Assembly: GCA_015061685.1 (NCBI GenBank)
Contig: SUWD01000007.1
Span: 45,153-109,152, forward strand
Reading direction: 5' to 3'
DNA: 64,000 bases
Source: Lentisphaerota bacterium
Lineage (GTDB): Bacteria; Verrucomicrobiota; Lentisphaeria; Victivallales; Victivallaceae
The notes below the pieces were generated by a model. The model saw only the letters and a list, made by a program, of their open reading frames with translations, was not told the DNA's origin and did no database searches. This document shows, piece by piece, positions 53,079-61,495 of the stretch (its first letter is position 1; every line of letters begins with the position of its first letter). A program made the translations under genes and the position numbers.

Positions 53079-54808
53079 ATGGTTTTCTCCTGCTTGAGAA
53101 TATATTCATCTTCCCAGTCAAGATTGAAGTGCAGCCATCTTTTACCGGTACGCAGAGCATCCCGGAGAGCTTGGAAATAAAGTTTGAATTTACTGTGTAC
53201 AAAAATCCTCGTATCCTTATGCGAGGCGATCCAGTCAAGGAAAATATCCAAATCTTTTTCGGTAAATTCCCCTCTTTGGTAATTGTCGAAAAGCTCTTTG
53301 AAACGCAGCATGTACTCAGCCCAGATGAGCAATTCTTTACAGAAACGGGATTCGGGAACAGATTCATGCAGCTTTTGAGCGAGATGCAATATTTCTGTGA
53401 AATTTTCTTTCCCGGTACGGCTGAAAAGAGAGTAAGGATACGGTATGTGACACCTGCCCATATCCGACAGCATCTTTTTGATATATCCGAAAAATTCTTT
53501 CCCGGCAGCGGCATTATCTCCGAAGCATGCCGAATAGATCATTTCCAAAGCCTCTTTCTCACTCTCACAACGTCCGGCACGGGCCATTGCAGCATAGTTC
53601 ACCCCATAAACGCTCCAATGGCTGATATGAAACTGGGTCAGGATGCCATCAACATTATTTTCAGCATACCACTGCAGTTCTTTGAACATCTCTGACAAAT
53701 GGAGCATTGGCAGAGAAAGGTAAAAATTCACACCCATAAAATATTCATATATGTTGACTTCGCCGCCGTTTTTCGCATTGACCCAGTTGAGAATATCCTG
53801 TGCATAATGACGGTTTACCGGACATGCCGGATCGTTTATGGTATGATTTATACATCTCCAGTAGGGAGCAAAATGTACAGCCAGATTGGGGTCAAGCTTG
53901 AATCCTGATGCAGGTGAACAATAATTGACATAAGCAAAAAATGTCAACTGCAGATCCGGTCTGACTGCATATAATTGAGCTGCAACATCACTCAAAAGAT
54001 CGTGATATATCCGGTCAGCTTTGTACACATGCTCGGAAAGGCTGTAAAAATCCCCCTTCTTATCCTTGTCGTAAAATGCAGAACACTTCTCACACTCACA
54101 CCAGCCGAATCCGTCATTCGGATTGAGGGATATGGTGGTGATTTCAGGATTTTTCTCACAATACTGCAGCATATTGCGGACGATTTCCTGCCGTAAATCC
54201 GGATTGGTGGTACAGAGCTGTTCGCTGAGAAGCAGTTCTCCTTTCTCTTGAGATGCATCGATGCGTTTACCGTCTATTTCGGCGAAATATTCCGGATGGT
54301 CATGATGGTATTTTTTACCCGGTATCCAGTAGTTGAAATTATGATGACCGCTTTCGATGACGATACCTCTTTCGGCGGCAAACGTTTTCAATTCAGGAGC
54401 AAGGGCATCGTAATATTTCATCCAGACCAGCAGGTAATTGAGTTTATTTTTTGCCATCCAGTCCAGCAGAGCCGGTGTTTCATCATCAAAAGGGAACTCC
54501 TGGATCAACCCCCGCCGCTTCAAAAGCGGTTTGACTGCCGGATAAATGATCCCGTTATCCGGCAATTCTTTTTTTCCGGCCGCATCATATTTATCTCTGC
54601 CAGGCTCAAAAAACGACCAGCCGCAGAAGCGTTCAGCATAGTCATACACCCCATAGAGTAATTCCAATGGATCCGGAGCAGCAATGACCGTTCTTTTATC
54701 GACCCGCCGCAATTCAAACGCAGGCAGAGAGGGATCTTTGAGCAAATCTGCCTCCAGACCATAACGGGACAATTCAGCTTGTGCCAATAAATAACTCGGA
54801 TCATTCAT
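53072..54808 (-). CDS. DUF4838 (GH67/alpha-glucuronidase-like) protein
   Basis: The 578-residue protein starts with an alpha/beta N-terminal domain (FELRRVDKRTVIAAPDPLEL then YGVYDYAERFCGWSFFEPG), as in GH67/GH84-type enzymes, and from about residue 150 carries the DUF4838 core: HPEYFAEIDGKRIDASQ, LCTTNPDLRQEIVRN, SLNPNDGFGWCECEKCSAFY, LTFFAYVNYCSPASGF and FHISHWSVYG. The family is found in glycan operons of gut bacteria and is proposed to act on uronic acid or amino sugar bonds. No signal peptide is visible at this start. It is monocistronic, with an inverted repeat in its leader. Confidence 0.85.
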   Translation of the reverse strand: MNDPSYLLAQAELSRYGLEADLLKDPSLPAFELRRVDKRTVIAAPDPLELLYGVYDYAERFCGWSFFEPGRDKYDAAGKKELPDNGIIYPAVKPLLKRRGLIQEFPFDDETPALLDWMAKNKLNYLLVWMKYYDALAPELKTFAAERGIVIESGHHNFNYWIPGKKYHHDHPEYFAEIDGKRIDASQEKGELLLSEQLCTTNPDLRQEIVRNMLQYCEKNPEITTISLNPNDGFGWCECEKCSAFYDKDKKGDFYSLSEHVYKADRIYHDLLSDVAAQLYAVRPDLQLTFFAYVNYCSPASGFKLDPNLAVHFAPYWRCINHTINDPACPVNRHYAQDILNWVNAKNGGEVNIYEYFMGVNFYLSLPMLHLSEMFKELQWYAENNVDGILTQFHISHWSVYGVNYAAMARAGRCESEKEALEMIYSACFGDNAAAGKEFFGYIKKMLSDMGRCHIPYPYSLFSRTGKENFTEILHLAQKLHESVPESRFCKELLIWAEYMLRFKELFDNYQRGEFTEKDLDIFLDWIASHKDTRIFVHSKFKLYFQALRDALRTGKRWLHFNLDWEDEYILKQEKTIY

Positions 54809-54863
54809 CGGGGATTTTTTCTCCTGATTTTTTTATTTTGGATGATATTACTGCAACCTGAAG

Positions 54864-54889
54864 GACAGGATCATTCACTGATCTCTGTC
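54864..54889 (-). promoter_or_regulatory. inverted repeat in the DUF4838 leader
   Basis: GACAG plus GATCA (54864-54873) pair with TGATC (54879-54883) and CTGTC (54885-54889), with one bulged base. It lies between the promoter and start codon, so it could be an operator or an mRNA hairpin. Confidence 0.5.
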
Positions 54890-54903
54890 TTGAATTGCTT
54901 TGT

Positions 54904-54932
54904 AATATAGCATATTTCACAACATCTTTCAA
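54904..54932 (-). promoter_or_regulatory. promoter of the DUF4838 gene
   Basis: On the minus strand TTGAAA (54932-54927) and TATATT (54909-54904) are 17 nt apart. Confidence 0.55.
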
Positions 54933-54973
54933 ATGTGAATGGCTGCCTGAAAAGCAAAATCACGGAATATTAA

Positions 54974-55023
54974 GGCAAAAAAAGATATCATGAGAAAACC
55001 TGCCGGTCTCCCATGATATCTTT
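54974..55023 (-). terminator. intrinsic terminator after pdxT
   Basis: AAAGATATCATG (54981-54992) and CATGATATCTTT (55012-55023) form a 12-bp stem with an inner GAGA/TCTC; on the minus strand a T-run follows (54974-54980). Confidence 0.85.
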
Positions 55024-55038
55024 TCGCTTTGCTTTTTG

Positions 55039-55602
55039 TTACAGCATCTCTGACAGGAAATATTCTGCTATCCGGCAATCTGTTCCCAATTCCGGATGAA
55101 AAGTCATCGCCAGTTGATTTTCCTGCCTGGCGGCTGTGATCTGACCGTTATATCCGGCAAGGATCTCCACGTCTGAAGTACAGGATTCTATCTGCGGGGC
55201 CCGGATGAAACTCATCGGTACATCCTTTATCCCGGCAAAATCCCCCACGGTGTGAAAACTGCTCAACTGTCTGCCGTAAGCATTACGCCGTACCGTTATT
55301 CCCATCGTGCCGAGATGGACTGTCGGATCATCCAGAAGCTGTTCAGCAAGAAGAATAGAACCGGCACAGGTTGCCATGACCGGCAAGCCTTCTTTTATCA
55401 GGGAACGGACACGCTCAAACATCTCCAGTTCCCGGAGCAATTTACCCTGCACGGTACTTTCCCCTCCGGGCAGAACAAGTGCATCGAAATCCAGTTCCAG
55501 ATCACTTTTCTGCCGCAATTGGCAGGTGGGAATACCCAAGCGGTGAAAAACCGCTTCGTGTTCCGCAAAATCCCCCTGCAGGGCAAGAACTGCGATCCGC
55601 AT
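55039..55602 (-). CDS. pdxT: pyridoxal 5'-phosphate synthase glutaminase subunit
   Basis: PdxT releases ammonia from glutamine for PdxS. The 187-residue protein has [35 protein letters not shown], the nucleophile Cys in VMATCAGSILLAEQ, FIRAPQIES and the His-Glu pair in AMTFHPELGTD. Length and motifs are complete. Its start touches the pdxS stop, so the two are translated together. The many PLP users nearby are not linked by sequence, only by cofactor. Confidence 0.97.
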   Translation of the reverse strand: MRIAVLALQGDFAEHEAVFHRLGIPTCQLRQKSDLELDFDALVLPGGESTVQGKLLRELEMFERVRSLIKEGLPVMATCAGSILLAEQLLDDPTVHLGTMGITVRRNAYGRQLSSFHTVGDFAGIKDVPMSFIRAPQIESCTSDVEILAGYNGQITAARQENQLAMTFHPELGTDCRIAEYFLSEML

Positions 55603-56477
55603 CAGATCCCCCGTTCTTCCATGATGATTTTGATTTCAGCCGGATTGATACCGACCATTGCTTCGCCAAGACCACAGGATAATTCAGCAAGCATACCGTA
55701 ATCCTGATAGTTGGTGACAGCTTTGACGATCGCAGCGGCACGTTTTGCCGGATCTCCGGATTTGAAAATACCCGAACCGACAAAGACACCTTCAGCACCC
55801 AACAGCATCATCAATGCCGCATCTGCCGGAGTCGCCACGCCGCCGGCAGCAAAATTCACCACCGGAAGTTTGCCGTTTTCATGCACATACTGCAGCAGAT
55901 CAAAGGGAACCTGCAGCTGTTTGGCTGCTTCATAAAGTTCATCCTCCGCCATATTGGCGACCCGGCGGATCTCCTGGGTCATTTTACGCATGTGACGGAC
56001 TGCCTGTACCACATCTCCGGTACCCGGTTCCCCCTTGGTACGGATCATCGCCGCTCCCTCATTGATCCGCCGGAGTGCTTCGCCCAAATCTCTGGCTCCA
56101 CAGACAAAAGGAACTTTGAATGCCCGTTTGTCCACATGATAGATATCATCAGCCGGACTCAAAACTTCACTCTCATCGATGTAATCGATTTCAATAGCTT
56201 CAAGAATCCGGGCTTCGGCGATATGACCGATACGGCACTTTGCCATAACGGGAATGGAGACCGCCTCCTGAATACCTCTGATCATCCCCGGATCGCTCAT
56301 ACGGGAAACTCCGCCTGCGGCACGGATATCTGCCGGAATACGTTCCAGAGCCATAACGGCACAAGCTCCGGCATCTTCGGCGATCTTCGCCTGTTCCGGA
56401 GTGGTCACGTCCATGATCACGCCGCCTTTAAGCATCTGGGCAAGATTGCAATTCAACTCATACTGTTCGTTTCTCAT
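55602..56477 (-). CDS. pdxS: pyridoxal 5'-phosphate synthase lyase subunit
   Basis: PdxS builds PLP from ribose 5-phosphate, glyceraldehyde 3-phosphate and ammonia. The 291-residue protein starts with the usual helix and [20 protein letters not shown], then [35 protein letters not shown] with a catalytic Lys, and [20 protein letters not shown] then FVGSGIF. AGGAGG precedes the ATG. It has its own promoter 30-60 nt upstream, after thiC, and may also receive read-through from the thi operon. Confidence 0.98.
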   Translation of the reverse strand: MRNEQYELNCNLAQMLKGGVIMDVTTPEQAKIAEDAGACAVMALERIPADIRAAGGVSRMSDPGMIRGIQEAVSIPVMAKCRIGHIAEARILEAIEIDYIDESEVLSPADDIYHVDKRAFKVPFVCGARDLGEALRRINEGAAMIRTKGEPGTGDVVQAVRHMRKMTQEIRRVANMAEDELYEAAKQLQVPFDLLQYVHENGKLPVVNFAAGGVATPADAALMMLLGAEGVFVGSGIFKSGDPAKRAAAIVKAVTNYQDYGMLAELSCGLGEAMVGINPAEIKIIMEERGI

Positions 56478-56506
56478 AAATTCCTCCTGTATTGGTTGAT
56501 GCGTTT

Positions 56507-56535
56507 AATATAACCCCTGCACAAAATCAATACAA
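56507..56535 (-). promoter_or_regulatory. promoter of pdxST
   Basis: On the minus strand TTGTAT (56535-56530) and TATATT (56512-56507) are 17 nt apart within the 82-nt gap between thiC and pdxS. Confidence 0.55.
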
Positions 56536-56559
56536 GTACGCGAATTGTATGGATTACAA

Positions 56560-57855
56560 TTAATGTGAAACATCTTTTTTCAATCTGGCACTCAAACGGA
56601 CAGAACAGAAATCCGGTCCGCACATCGTACAATATTCCGAACCATGCTGATTCGGAGCTGAACTTTCCTGCAATGCCTGATCGCGTAACTCTCTCGCCCA
56701 TTGGGGATCAAGTGCCAAAGAAAACTGCTTCTCCCAGTCAAATTCCGCCCGGGCATCGGAAATCGCATCATCACGCTCACGGCAGCCGGGTTTGTGCAAT
56801 GCCACATCCGCCGCATGAGCCGCTATTTTGAATGCAACCACTCCCCGGCGGACATCATCGGCATTGGGCAATCCCAGATGTTCTTTCGGAGTAACATAAC
56901 AAAGCATTGCCGCTCCATAATATGCCCCCATCATGCCCCCCATCCCGGCAACAAAGTGGTCATAACCGGGGGCACAATCAACAACGACCGGACCAAGAAT
57001 ATAAAACGGTGCATCTCCGCAAATCCGTCTTTCACGCTCCATATTCTCCTGAATTTGATCCAGAGGCACATGTCCGGGGCCCTCAACCATCGCCTGCACG
57101 CCAGCCTTGCGGCAGCGGAAAACCAATTCGCCAAGCGTATCAAGTTCAGCAAATTGTGCCGCATCAGAAGCATCCGCCAGACACCCCGGACGTAAACCAT
57201 CGCCCAGCGAGAGAGTAACGTCATATTTCCGGCAGATCTCCAGAATCTCGTCAAACGCCTCATAAAAAGGGTTTTCTTTCCGGTTTTCCTGCATCCATGC
57301 CGCCAGCAATGCTCCGCCGCGGCTGACGATACCAAGTTTGCGTTTCAAAGCAAGCGGCACATATTTACGCAGCAATCCGGCATGGATCGTCATATAATCC
57401 ACCCCCTGCTCTGCCTGCTCTTTTATAACGGCAAGTATTTTGTCTTTCGCAAAATCCCGGTTACCGTAACGGGCAACGATTTCGTAAACCGGCACAGTTC
57501 CCAGAGGAGCCGGACTTTGCTCCAGCATCGCACGCCGGATGGCAGAAATCTCACCTCCGGTACTCAGATCCATGACCGTATCCGCTCCGTAATGCAGAGC
57601 GATGGCAAGCTTACTTTTCTCCGCTCCCGGGCAGCTGGAAAGAGTTGAATTTCCCAGATTGGCATTGATTTTGGTTTTCAGTTCCCTGCCGATACCGCAG
57701 GGTACAAGATTTTTGTGATTGATATTTGCCGGGATGACCACACTTCCGGCGGCAACTCGGTCAGCAATAAAACGGACAGGACGCTGTTCCACTTCCGCGA
57801 CATGTTCCATCTGCGGAGTGATCAACCCCCGCAAGGCATATTCCATCTGTGTCAT
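56560..57855 (-). CDS. thiC: phosphomethylpyrimidine synthase
   Basis: ThiC is the radical-SAM enzyme that converts aminoimidazole ribotide into the HMP-phosphate moiety of thiamine. The 431-residue protein includes VIPANINHKNLVPCGIGREL, KINANLGNSTLSS, ADTVMDLSTGGEISAIR, VSRGGALLAAWMQEN, QAMVEGPGHVPLDQIQENM and, at the C terminus, the Fe-S cluster motif CTMCGPDFCSVR (CxxCxxxxC). This is the shorter form without the long N-terminal extension of E. coli ThiC. It overlaps thiD by 4 bases and closes the TPP-controlled operon. Confidence 0.98.
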   Translation of the reverse strand: MTQMEYALRGLITPQMEHVAEVEQRPVRFIADRVAAGSVVIPANINHKNLVPCGIGRELKTKINANLGNSTLSSCPGAEKSKLAIALHYGADTVMDLSTGGEISAIRRAMLEQSPAPLGTVPVYEIVARYGNRDFAKDKILAVIKEQAEQGVDYMTIHAGLLRKYVPLALKRKLGIVSRGGALLAAWMQENRKENPFYEAFDEILEICRKYDVTLSLGDGLRPGCLADASDAAQFAELDTLGELVFRCRKAGVQAMVEGPGHVPLDQIQENMERERRICGDAPFYILGPVVVDCAPGYDHFVAGMGGMMGAYYGAAMLCYVTPKEHLGLPNADDVRRGVVAFKIAAHAADVALHKPGCRERDDAISDARAEFDWEKQFSLALDPQWARELRDQALQESSAPNQHGSEYCTMCGPDFCSVRLSARLKKDVSH

Positions 57856-58682
57856 AATTTCCTCAAACTCACTTGATTAAAATAATTTTCTCCGGGCGGG
57901 TACATTTGAGAGAGTTCTCCGCTTAATTTTGCATTTTCACACAACGAACCGTAAACAAAAGCCTTTGCCTGCATCAAAGCTTCCTGCCAGCTTTTTCCCG
58001 AAGCAAAATTTGCCGCCAATGCCGCACTCAAAGTACAGCCGGTTCCATGGGCAGTTTTGCTGTCTATCTCTGCTGCCGGTGAAGTCAATGCAAAAAGTTC
58101 CCCCTGATAACAAACGATATCTGTTACCTTATCCGAGGAAATATTATGCCCGCTTTTCAACAGACAGCCGCATTTGTATTTTTCATACAACTGCAATGCC
58201 GCACCGGCAAGGTCATCCGGAGTCCTCAATGTCCGGCGGCAGATAAGTTCAGCCTCCGGGATATTCGGGGTTATCCATTTCGCGAGCGGAAAAAGCGATT
58301 CCATCATGGAATCAACTGCTGAATCAGCCAGCAATTTTGTTCCGGATGTGGAAACCATTACCGGATCAACGATCAACTGCAAAGCACTCTTTTCAACTAT
58401 TTCCGCCACACATTCAACGATCCTGCTGTTGGCAAGCATCCCGGTTTTGACAAAACGCACCGGGAAAGCGGCAAGAACGCTTTCGAATTGGGTTTTGACC
58501 GCCTCCTCCGGCAGAATATCGACCCGGCGTACCTCATACGGATTCTGGGAAGTCACAGCAGTAATCACTGAACAGCCGTAAACCTCAAACGCAGTGAATG
58601 TACGCAAATCCGCCTGTATCCCCGCCCCTCCCCCGGAATCGCTCCCGGCAACAGTCAGAACTGTGGGCTTGACCTCACTCAT
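57852..58682 (-). CDS. thiD: hydroxymethylpyrimidine/phosphomethylpyrimidine kinase
   Basis: ThiD phosphorylates HMP and HMP-P. The 276-residue ribokinase-fold protein has LTVAGSDSGGGAGIQADLRT, CSVITAVTSQNPYEV, IVDPVMVSTSGTKLLAD, ITPNIPEAELI and the C-terminal SKTAHGTGCTLSAALAANFA with the catalytic Cys/anion hole. It overlaps thiE by 8 bases upstream and thiC by 4 bases downstream, so the three are translated as a coupled unit. Confidence 0.97.
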   Translation of the reverse strand: MSEVKPTVLTVAGSDSGGGAGIQADLRTFTAFEVYGCSVITAVTSQNPYEVRRVDILPEEAVKTQFESVLAAFPVRFVKTGMLANSRIVECVAEIVEKSALQLIVDPVMVSTSGTKLLADSAVDSMMESLFPLAKWITPNIPEAELICRRTLRTPDDLAGAALQLYEKYKCGCLLKSGHNISSDKVTDIVCYQGELFALTSPAAEIDSKTAHGTGCTLSAALAANFASGKSWQEALMQAKAFVYGSLCENAKLSGELSQMYPPGENYFNQVSLRKL

Positions 58683-59334
58683 AACTGCAGCCTTTCATTA
58701 TCCGCCGGAGCTGTTTCACTTTTGCTTCGACATCGGCGGCCTGCGTGATTTCCGTAACCATGGCAATATGACGGAATCCTTTGGAACACAACATACTCAA
58801 ATGATGTTCCTTTATACCGCCCATTACCGAAAAAGGACACGAAACCAGCGTTTTCAATTCTTCGGCTTTCTCCAGCCCCAGATCTCCGCAGGCAACACTT
58901 TTGGTACGGGTCGGAAAGACCGGTCCGATATTCAAATATGAACAGTTATCAGCAAGAGCGGTGCGGATTTCCTGTGCATTATGAGTGGAAACCCCAAAAA
59001 GCATTTCCGGAGCAAGCTTTTTCGCCTCTTTCAAAGGGAAATCATCCTGTCCCAGGTGAACCCCGTCAGCCTTTGCCGCCATAGCGATATCAAGCCGGTC
59101 ATCGACGATCAGAAGCATCTGATAACGGTCGGTGATAAGTTTGCATTTGCAAACCAACTCAAACATGGCAGCATCAGAAAGGTGCTTTTCCCTGATCTGT
59201 ACCAGTTTCGCCCCTCCGGTGGCGATGTTTGCAACAATGTCACAAACATCACGGCCGTTACAGAATTCGGAACTTACCACCGGATAGAGATCAGAGCTTT
59301 TGAATAATTCAATGCGTTCTGACAGCGTACGCAT
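58675..59334 (-). CDS. thiE: thiamine-phosphate synthase
   Basis: ThiE joins HMP-pyrophosphate to the thiazole phosphate. The start MRTLSERIEL at 59334 follows AGGT and lies 2 nt after the thi4 stop; the frame upstream is shadow. The 219-residue protein shows VQIREKHLSDAAMFELV, LLIVDDRLDIAMAAKADGVH then LGQDDFPL, LFGVSTHN, YLNIGPVFPTRTKS and a late VMGGIKEHH/AMVTEIT segment, the normal set of phosphate and substrate motifs. Confidence 0.95.
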   Translation of the reverse strand: MRTLSERIELFKSSDLYPVVSSEFCNGRDVCDIVANIATGGAKLVQIREKHLSDAAMFELVCKCKLITDRYQMLLIVDDRLDIAMAAKADGVHLGQDDFPLKEAKKLAPEMLFGVSTHNAQEIRTALADNCSYLNIGPVFPTRTKSVACGDLGLEKAEELKTLVSCPFSVMGGIKEHHLSMLCSKGFRHIAMVTEITQAADVEAKVKQLRRIMKGCSYE

Positions 59335-59336
59335 TT

Positions 59337-60116
59337 TCAGCGACCTTTTTCGATGATAAGTTTGGCAACTTTGCGTCCGGACATCAGCATACCGCCGAAA
59401 ATCGGTCCCATCCGGTAACCGCCCATGACATTGTTGGCACTCATACCGCAGGCATACAAGCCGGGGAAATAACAACGGGTGTTTTCCACGGTGGAAGCTT
59501 CGCCGTTTTCCACCCACATTGGTTTTTCGCCGATGATATCACCGGTGGGAGTATCGAGCTGGATTTTGGCTTTTTTGACAGCGAGGTTGAGAATTTCACT
59601 GGGATGCCCGGTACCGTCAACCACATTTTCCGCAATAACAGTCAGGGGGTCAACATGCAGACCGAGACGCTCCACGCAAGTCCAGTTGATGACCAGACCG
59701 TTGACTTTGCCGTTTTTGAAAACGAGATCTTCGACGCTGACAGAGTTGAAAATTTTCGCTCCGGCTTTCAATGCTCCGAAAATAAGTCCGCTTGCCATTT
59801 CCACGGAATCAAGTGTGTGGTACCCGGCAGCATTCTCCAGTTTTTTGTGAGTGATATTAAAATCGTCGAGAATGTCAAGAGCTTCATCCTGAACGACGAC
59901 TTCATTAAAAAGCATACCGCCTCCCCAAGTACCGCCGCCGGGAGCAAGCTTGCGTTCAAAAACGGCAGTTTTCAATCCTGCTTCAGCGAGGTAGCGGGCG
60001 GCGACCAGAGCAGACGGACCGCCGCCGACGAGAGCGACATCGAGTTTCAAACCGTCGATGAGCTTTTCGCTGAATTTATTGATGATTGCTGTGGAGATGA
60101 TGTTTTCCGCTGACAT
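59337..60116 (-). CDS. thi4: sulfide-dependent thiamine thiazole synthase (Thi4, His-type)
   Basis: Thi4 makes the thiazole moiety from NAD and glycine. The start [10 protein letters not shown] at 60116 follows AAGGA. The FAD/NAD-type fold is read in [20 protein letters not shown] and [20 protein letters not shown]. The residue that is the sulfur-donating Cys of yeast Thi4 is His here ([10 protein letters not shown], about H154), as in the archaeal enzymes that use free sulfide and turn over repeatedly. [11 protein letters not shown], and the C-terminal [20 protein letters not shown] are conserved. No thiG, thiS, thiF or thiH gene is nearby, in agreement with Thi4 replacing that route. It is the first gene after the TPP riboswitch. 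Confidence 0.93.
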   Translation of the reverse strand: MSAENIISTAIINKFSEKLIDGLKLDVALVGGGPSALVAARYLAEAGLKTAVFERKLAPGGGTWGGGMLFNEVVVQDEALDILDDFNITHKKLENAAGYHTLDSVEMASGLIFGALKAGAKIFNSVSVEDLVFKNGKVNGLVINWTCVERLGLHVDPLTVIAENVVDGTGHPSEILNLAVKKAKIQLDTPTGDIIGEKPMWVENGEASTVENTRCYFPGLYACGMSANNVMGGYRMGPIFGGMLMSGRKVAKLIIEKGR

Positions 60117-60211
60117 ACCGGAAATCCTTTCTGGAGCATTTTCCTGCCCCTTTTCTGGGTATGTCGGTGCGGAACGCACCTTGAAAAAGTGTAACTGAAA
60201 TATATTTCATT

Positions 60212-60297
60212 ATTCTTTCCTACGCCGGCATTACCCGTTTCAGGTTCAAAGGGTTTGATCTCAGCCGCTGCCACCGTGACAACAGCACCCCTGTGTT
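60212..60297 (-). promoter_or_regulatory. TPP riboswitch (THI element)
   Basis: On the minus strand the conserved parts are in order: ACAGGGGTGC, GGCTGAGA, AAACCCTTTGAACCTGA, GGGTAATGCCGGCGTAGGAA. It lies about 95 nt upstream of thi4, so thiamine pyrophosphate should turn off the thi4-thiE-thiD-thiC operon. Whether control is by transcription or by masking of the AAGGA site cannot be decided by eye. Confidence 0.97.
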
Positions 60298-60308
60298 ACA
60301 ATGCTCAT

Positions 60309-60337
60309 AATATAATTTCATTCCGGAGAAAAATCAA
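60309..60337 (-). promoter_or_regulatory. promoter of the thi operon
   Basis: On the minus strand TTGATT (60337-60332) and TATATT (60314-60309) are 17 nt apart, placing the start just before the riboswitch. Confidence 0.6.
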
Positions 60338-60418
60338 GCATTGTCAAATGAAATCAATATATTTTTCGTCATCATGCAAGTATATGCAGCTTTTTCCCGA
60401 ACTTTTATCAAATAACGC

Positions 60419-60446
60419 TTGACAAGTGCCAAGCTGGAGTTATATT
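60419..60446 (+). promoter_or_regulatory. promoter of tRNA-Gly and following genes
   Basis: A consensus TTGACA (60419-60424) and TATATT (60441-60446) are 16 nt apart, about 25 nt before the tRNA. Confidence 0.7.
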
Positions 60447-60471
60447 AAGTAAATACAGTTGATGTCATGTT

Positions 60472-60545
60472 GCGGGTGTAGCAAAACGGTTATGCTCCAG
60501 CTTCCCAAGCTGGCGACGCCGGTTCGACTCCGGTCACCCGCTCCA
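60472..60545 (+). tRNA. tRNA-Gly (anticodon CCC)
   Basis: The sequence folds fully: acceptor GCGGGTG/CACCCGC, D stem GCA/TGC, anticodon stem CCAGC/GCTGG with loop TTCCCAA (anticodon CCC, reading GGG), T arm GCCGG-TTCGACT-CCGGT and an encoded CCA end with discriminator U. The lipoprotein gene starts 25 nt after it and may be transcribed with it. Confidence 0.95.
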
Positions 60546-60569
60546 TTTTTATTTTCCCGGAGGATAACA

Positions 60570-60968
60570 ATGAAAAAATTTCTCACACCGGTTGTTTTCT
60601 TGCTTCTCTCATTGCCAGTCTTTACCGGTTGCATTACCGGCGACAACCGCCTCCCGTCGGAAGATATTGAAGTATTTACCGAACATCAGGATATCATCAG
60701 CATCCTCCGCAATCCGTCCATCCCGGCAGATTCAAAAGCAAAATATGATGCTGCCAGAGAGCTTGTCAAAAAAGTCGATCTGACTTTCACCAGAGAAACC
60801 GCCACGATCGACAAGCTCTTTTATTACCGGGATGCTCAAGCAGACGGTCTGGATACCGAAGAACCGGTTTTCACATTCACCTACCGTTACGGGAATGATT
60901 TCATCCGCATCCGCTTTTTCACCTGCCGGATGTTCGTGACCAGGGTCGAGATCAAAGAAAATGAATGA
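60570..60968 (+). CDS. small lipoprotein of unknown function
   Basis: The start at 60570 follows CGGAGG. MKKFLTPVVFLLLSLPVFTG then Cys is a lipoprotein signal with the lipobox TGC near residue 21. The mature part of about 110 residues contains two helices (SEDIEVFTEHQDIISILRNP and KYDAARELVKKVDLTFTRE) and a beta-rich end (FTFTYRYGNDFIRIRFFTC). No family is recognised. The end overlaps tadA by 8 bases, so both are translated together; the pairing may be accidental. Confidence 0.7.
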   Translation: MKKFLTPVVFLLLSLPVFTGCITGDNRLPSEDIEVFTEHQDIISILRNPSIPADSKAKYDAARELVKKVDLTFTRETATIDKLFYYRDAQADGLDTEEPVFTFTYRYGNDFIRIRFFTCRMFVTRVEIKENE

Positions 60969-61416
60969 TGCCGACTTTATGGCGGAAGCTTTGAAAGAAG
61001 CCGAAGCCGCCGCTGCCGCAGGTGAAGTCCCCATCGGTGCCGTCGCTGTCAAGGATGGTATCATCGTTGCCAGAGCAAGAAATCAAGTCGAAGAACTCCA
61101 TACCGTTTCCGCTCATGCCGAATTCCAACTGCTTCATAAAATTGAAGCTCTTTCCGGTGACTGGCGGATGAGCGATTACACCTTTTACGTCACCAAAGAA
61201 CCATGCCCCATGTGTGCCGGGATGTTGATAAATTCAAGGGTCAAAAAGGTCGTTTTCGGCGTTTCCGATCCGGCCGCCGGAGCTTTGGGAGGAGCTTTTG
61301 ATCTCAACAAAATCCCCGGTCTTCTCTGGCATTGCGAAGTCGTTTCGGGGGTCATGGCCGATGAATCTCTGACAATAATCCGGGATTTTTTCCGTAAACG
61401 TCGCACAGAGAAGTAA
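60961..61416 (+). CDS. tadA: tRNA-specific adenosine deaminase
   Basis: TadA converts A34 to inosine in tRNA-Arg(ACG). The 151-residue protein has MAEALKEAEAAAAAGEVPIG, the zinc His and catalytic Glu in VSAHAEFQLL, and the zinc Cys pair in TKEPCPMCAGML, followed by VVFGVSDPAAGALGGAFDL. The length is normal. It overlaps the lipoprotein gene upstream by 8 bases and no separate promoter is seen. Confidence 0.95.
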   Translation: MNDADFMAEALKEAEAAAAAGEVPIGAVAVKDGIIVARARNQVEELHTVSAHAEFQLLHKIEALSGDWRMSDYTFYVTKEPCPMCAGMLINSRVKKVVFGVSDPAAGALGGAFDLNKIPGLLWHCEVVSGVMADESLTIIRDFFRKRRTEK

Positions 61417-61423
61417 ATAAAAC

Positions 61424-61452
61424 TTGCTTTAAGCGAAAAAACGGATTATATT
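61424..61452 (+). promoter_or_regulatory. promoter of the XRE-cupin-ligase gene
   Basis: TTGCTT (61424-61429) and TATATT (61447-61452) are 17 nt apart, about 45 nt before the start codon. Confidence 0.5.
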
Positions 61453-61495
61453 ATAGAGATTGCATTTTTATCATTTAACGAAAGCTGAATATCTT

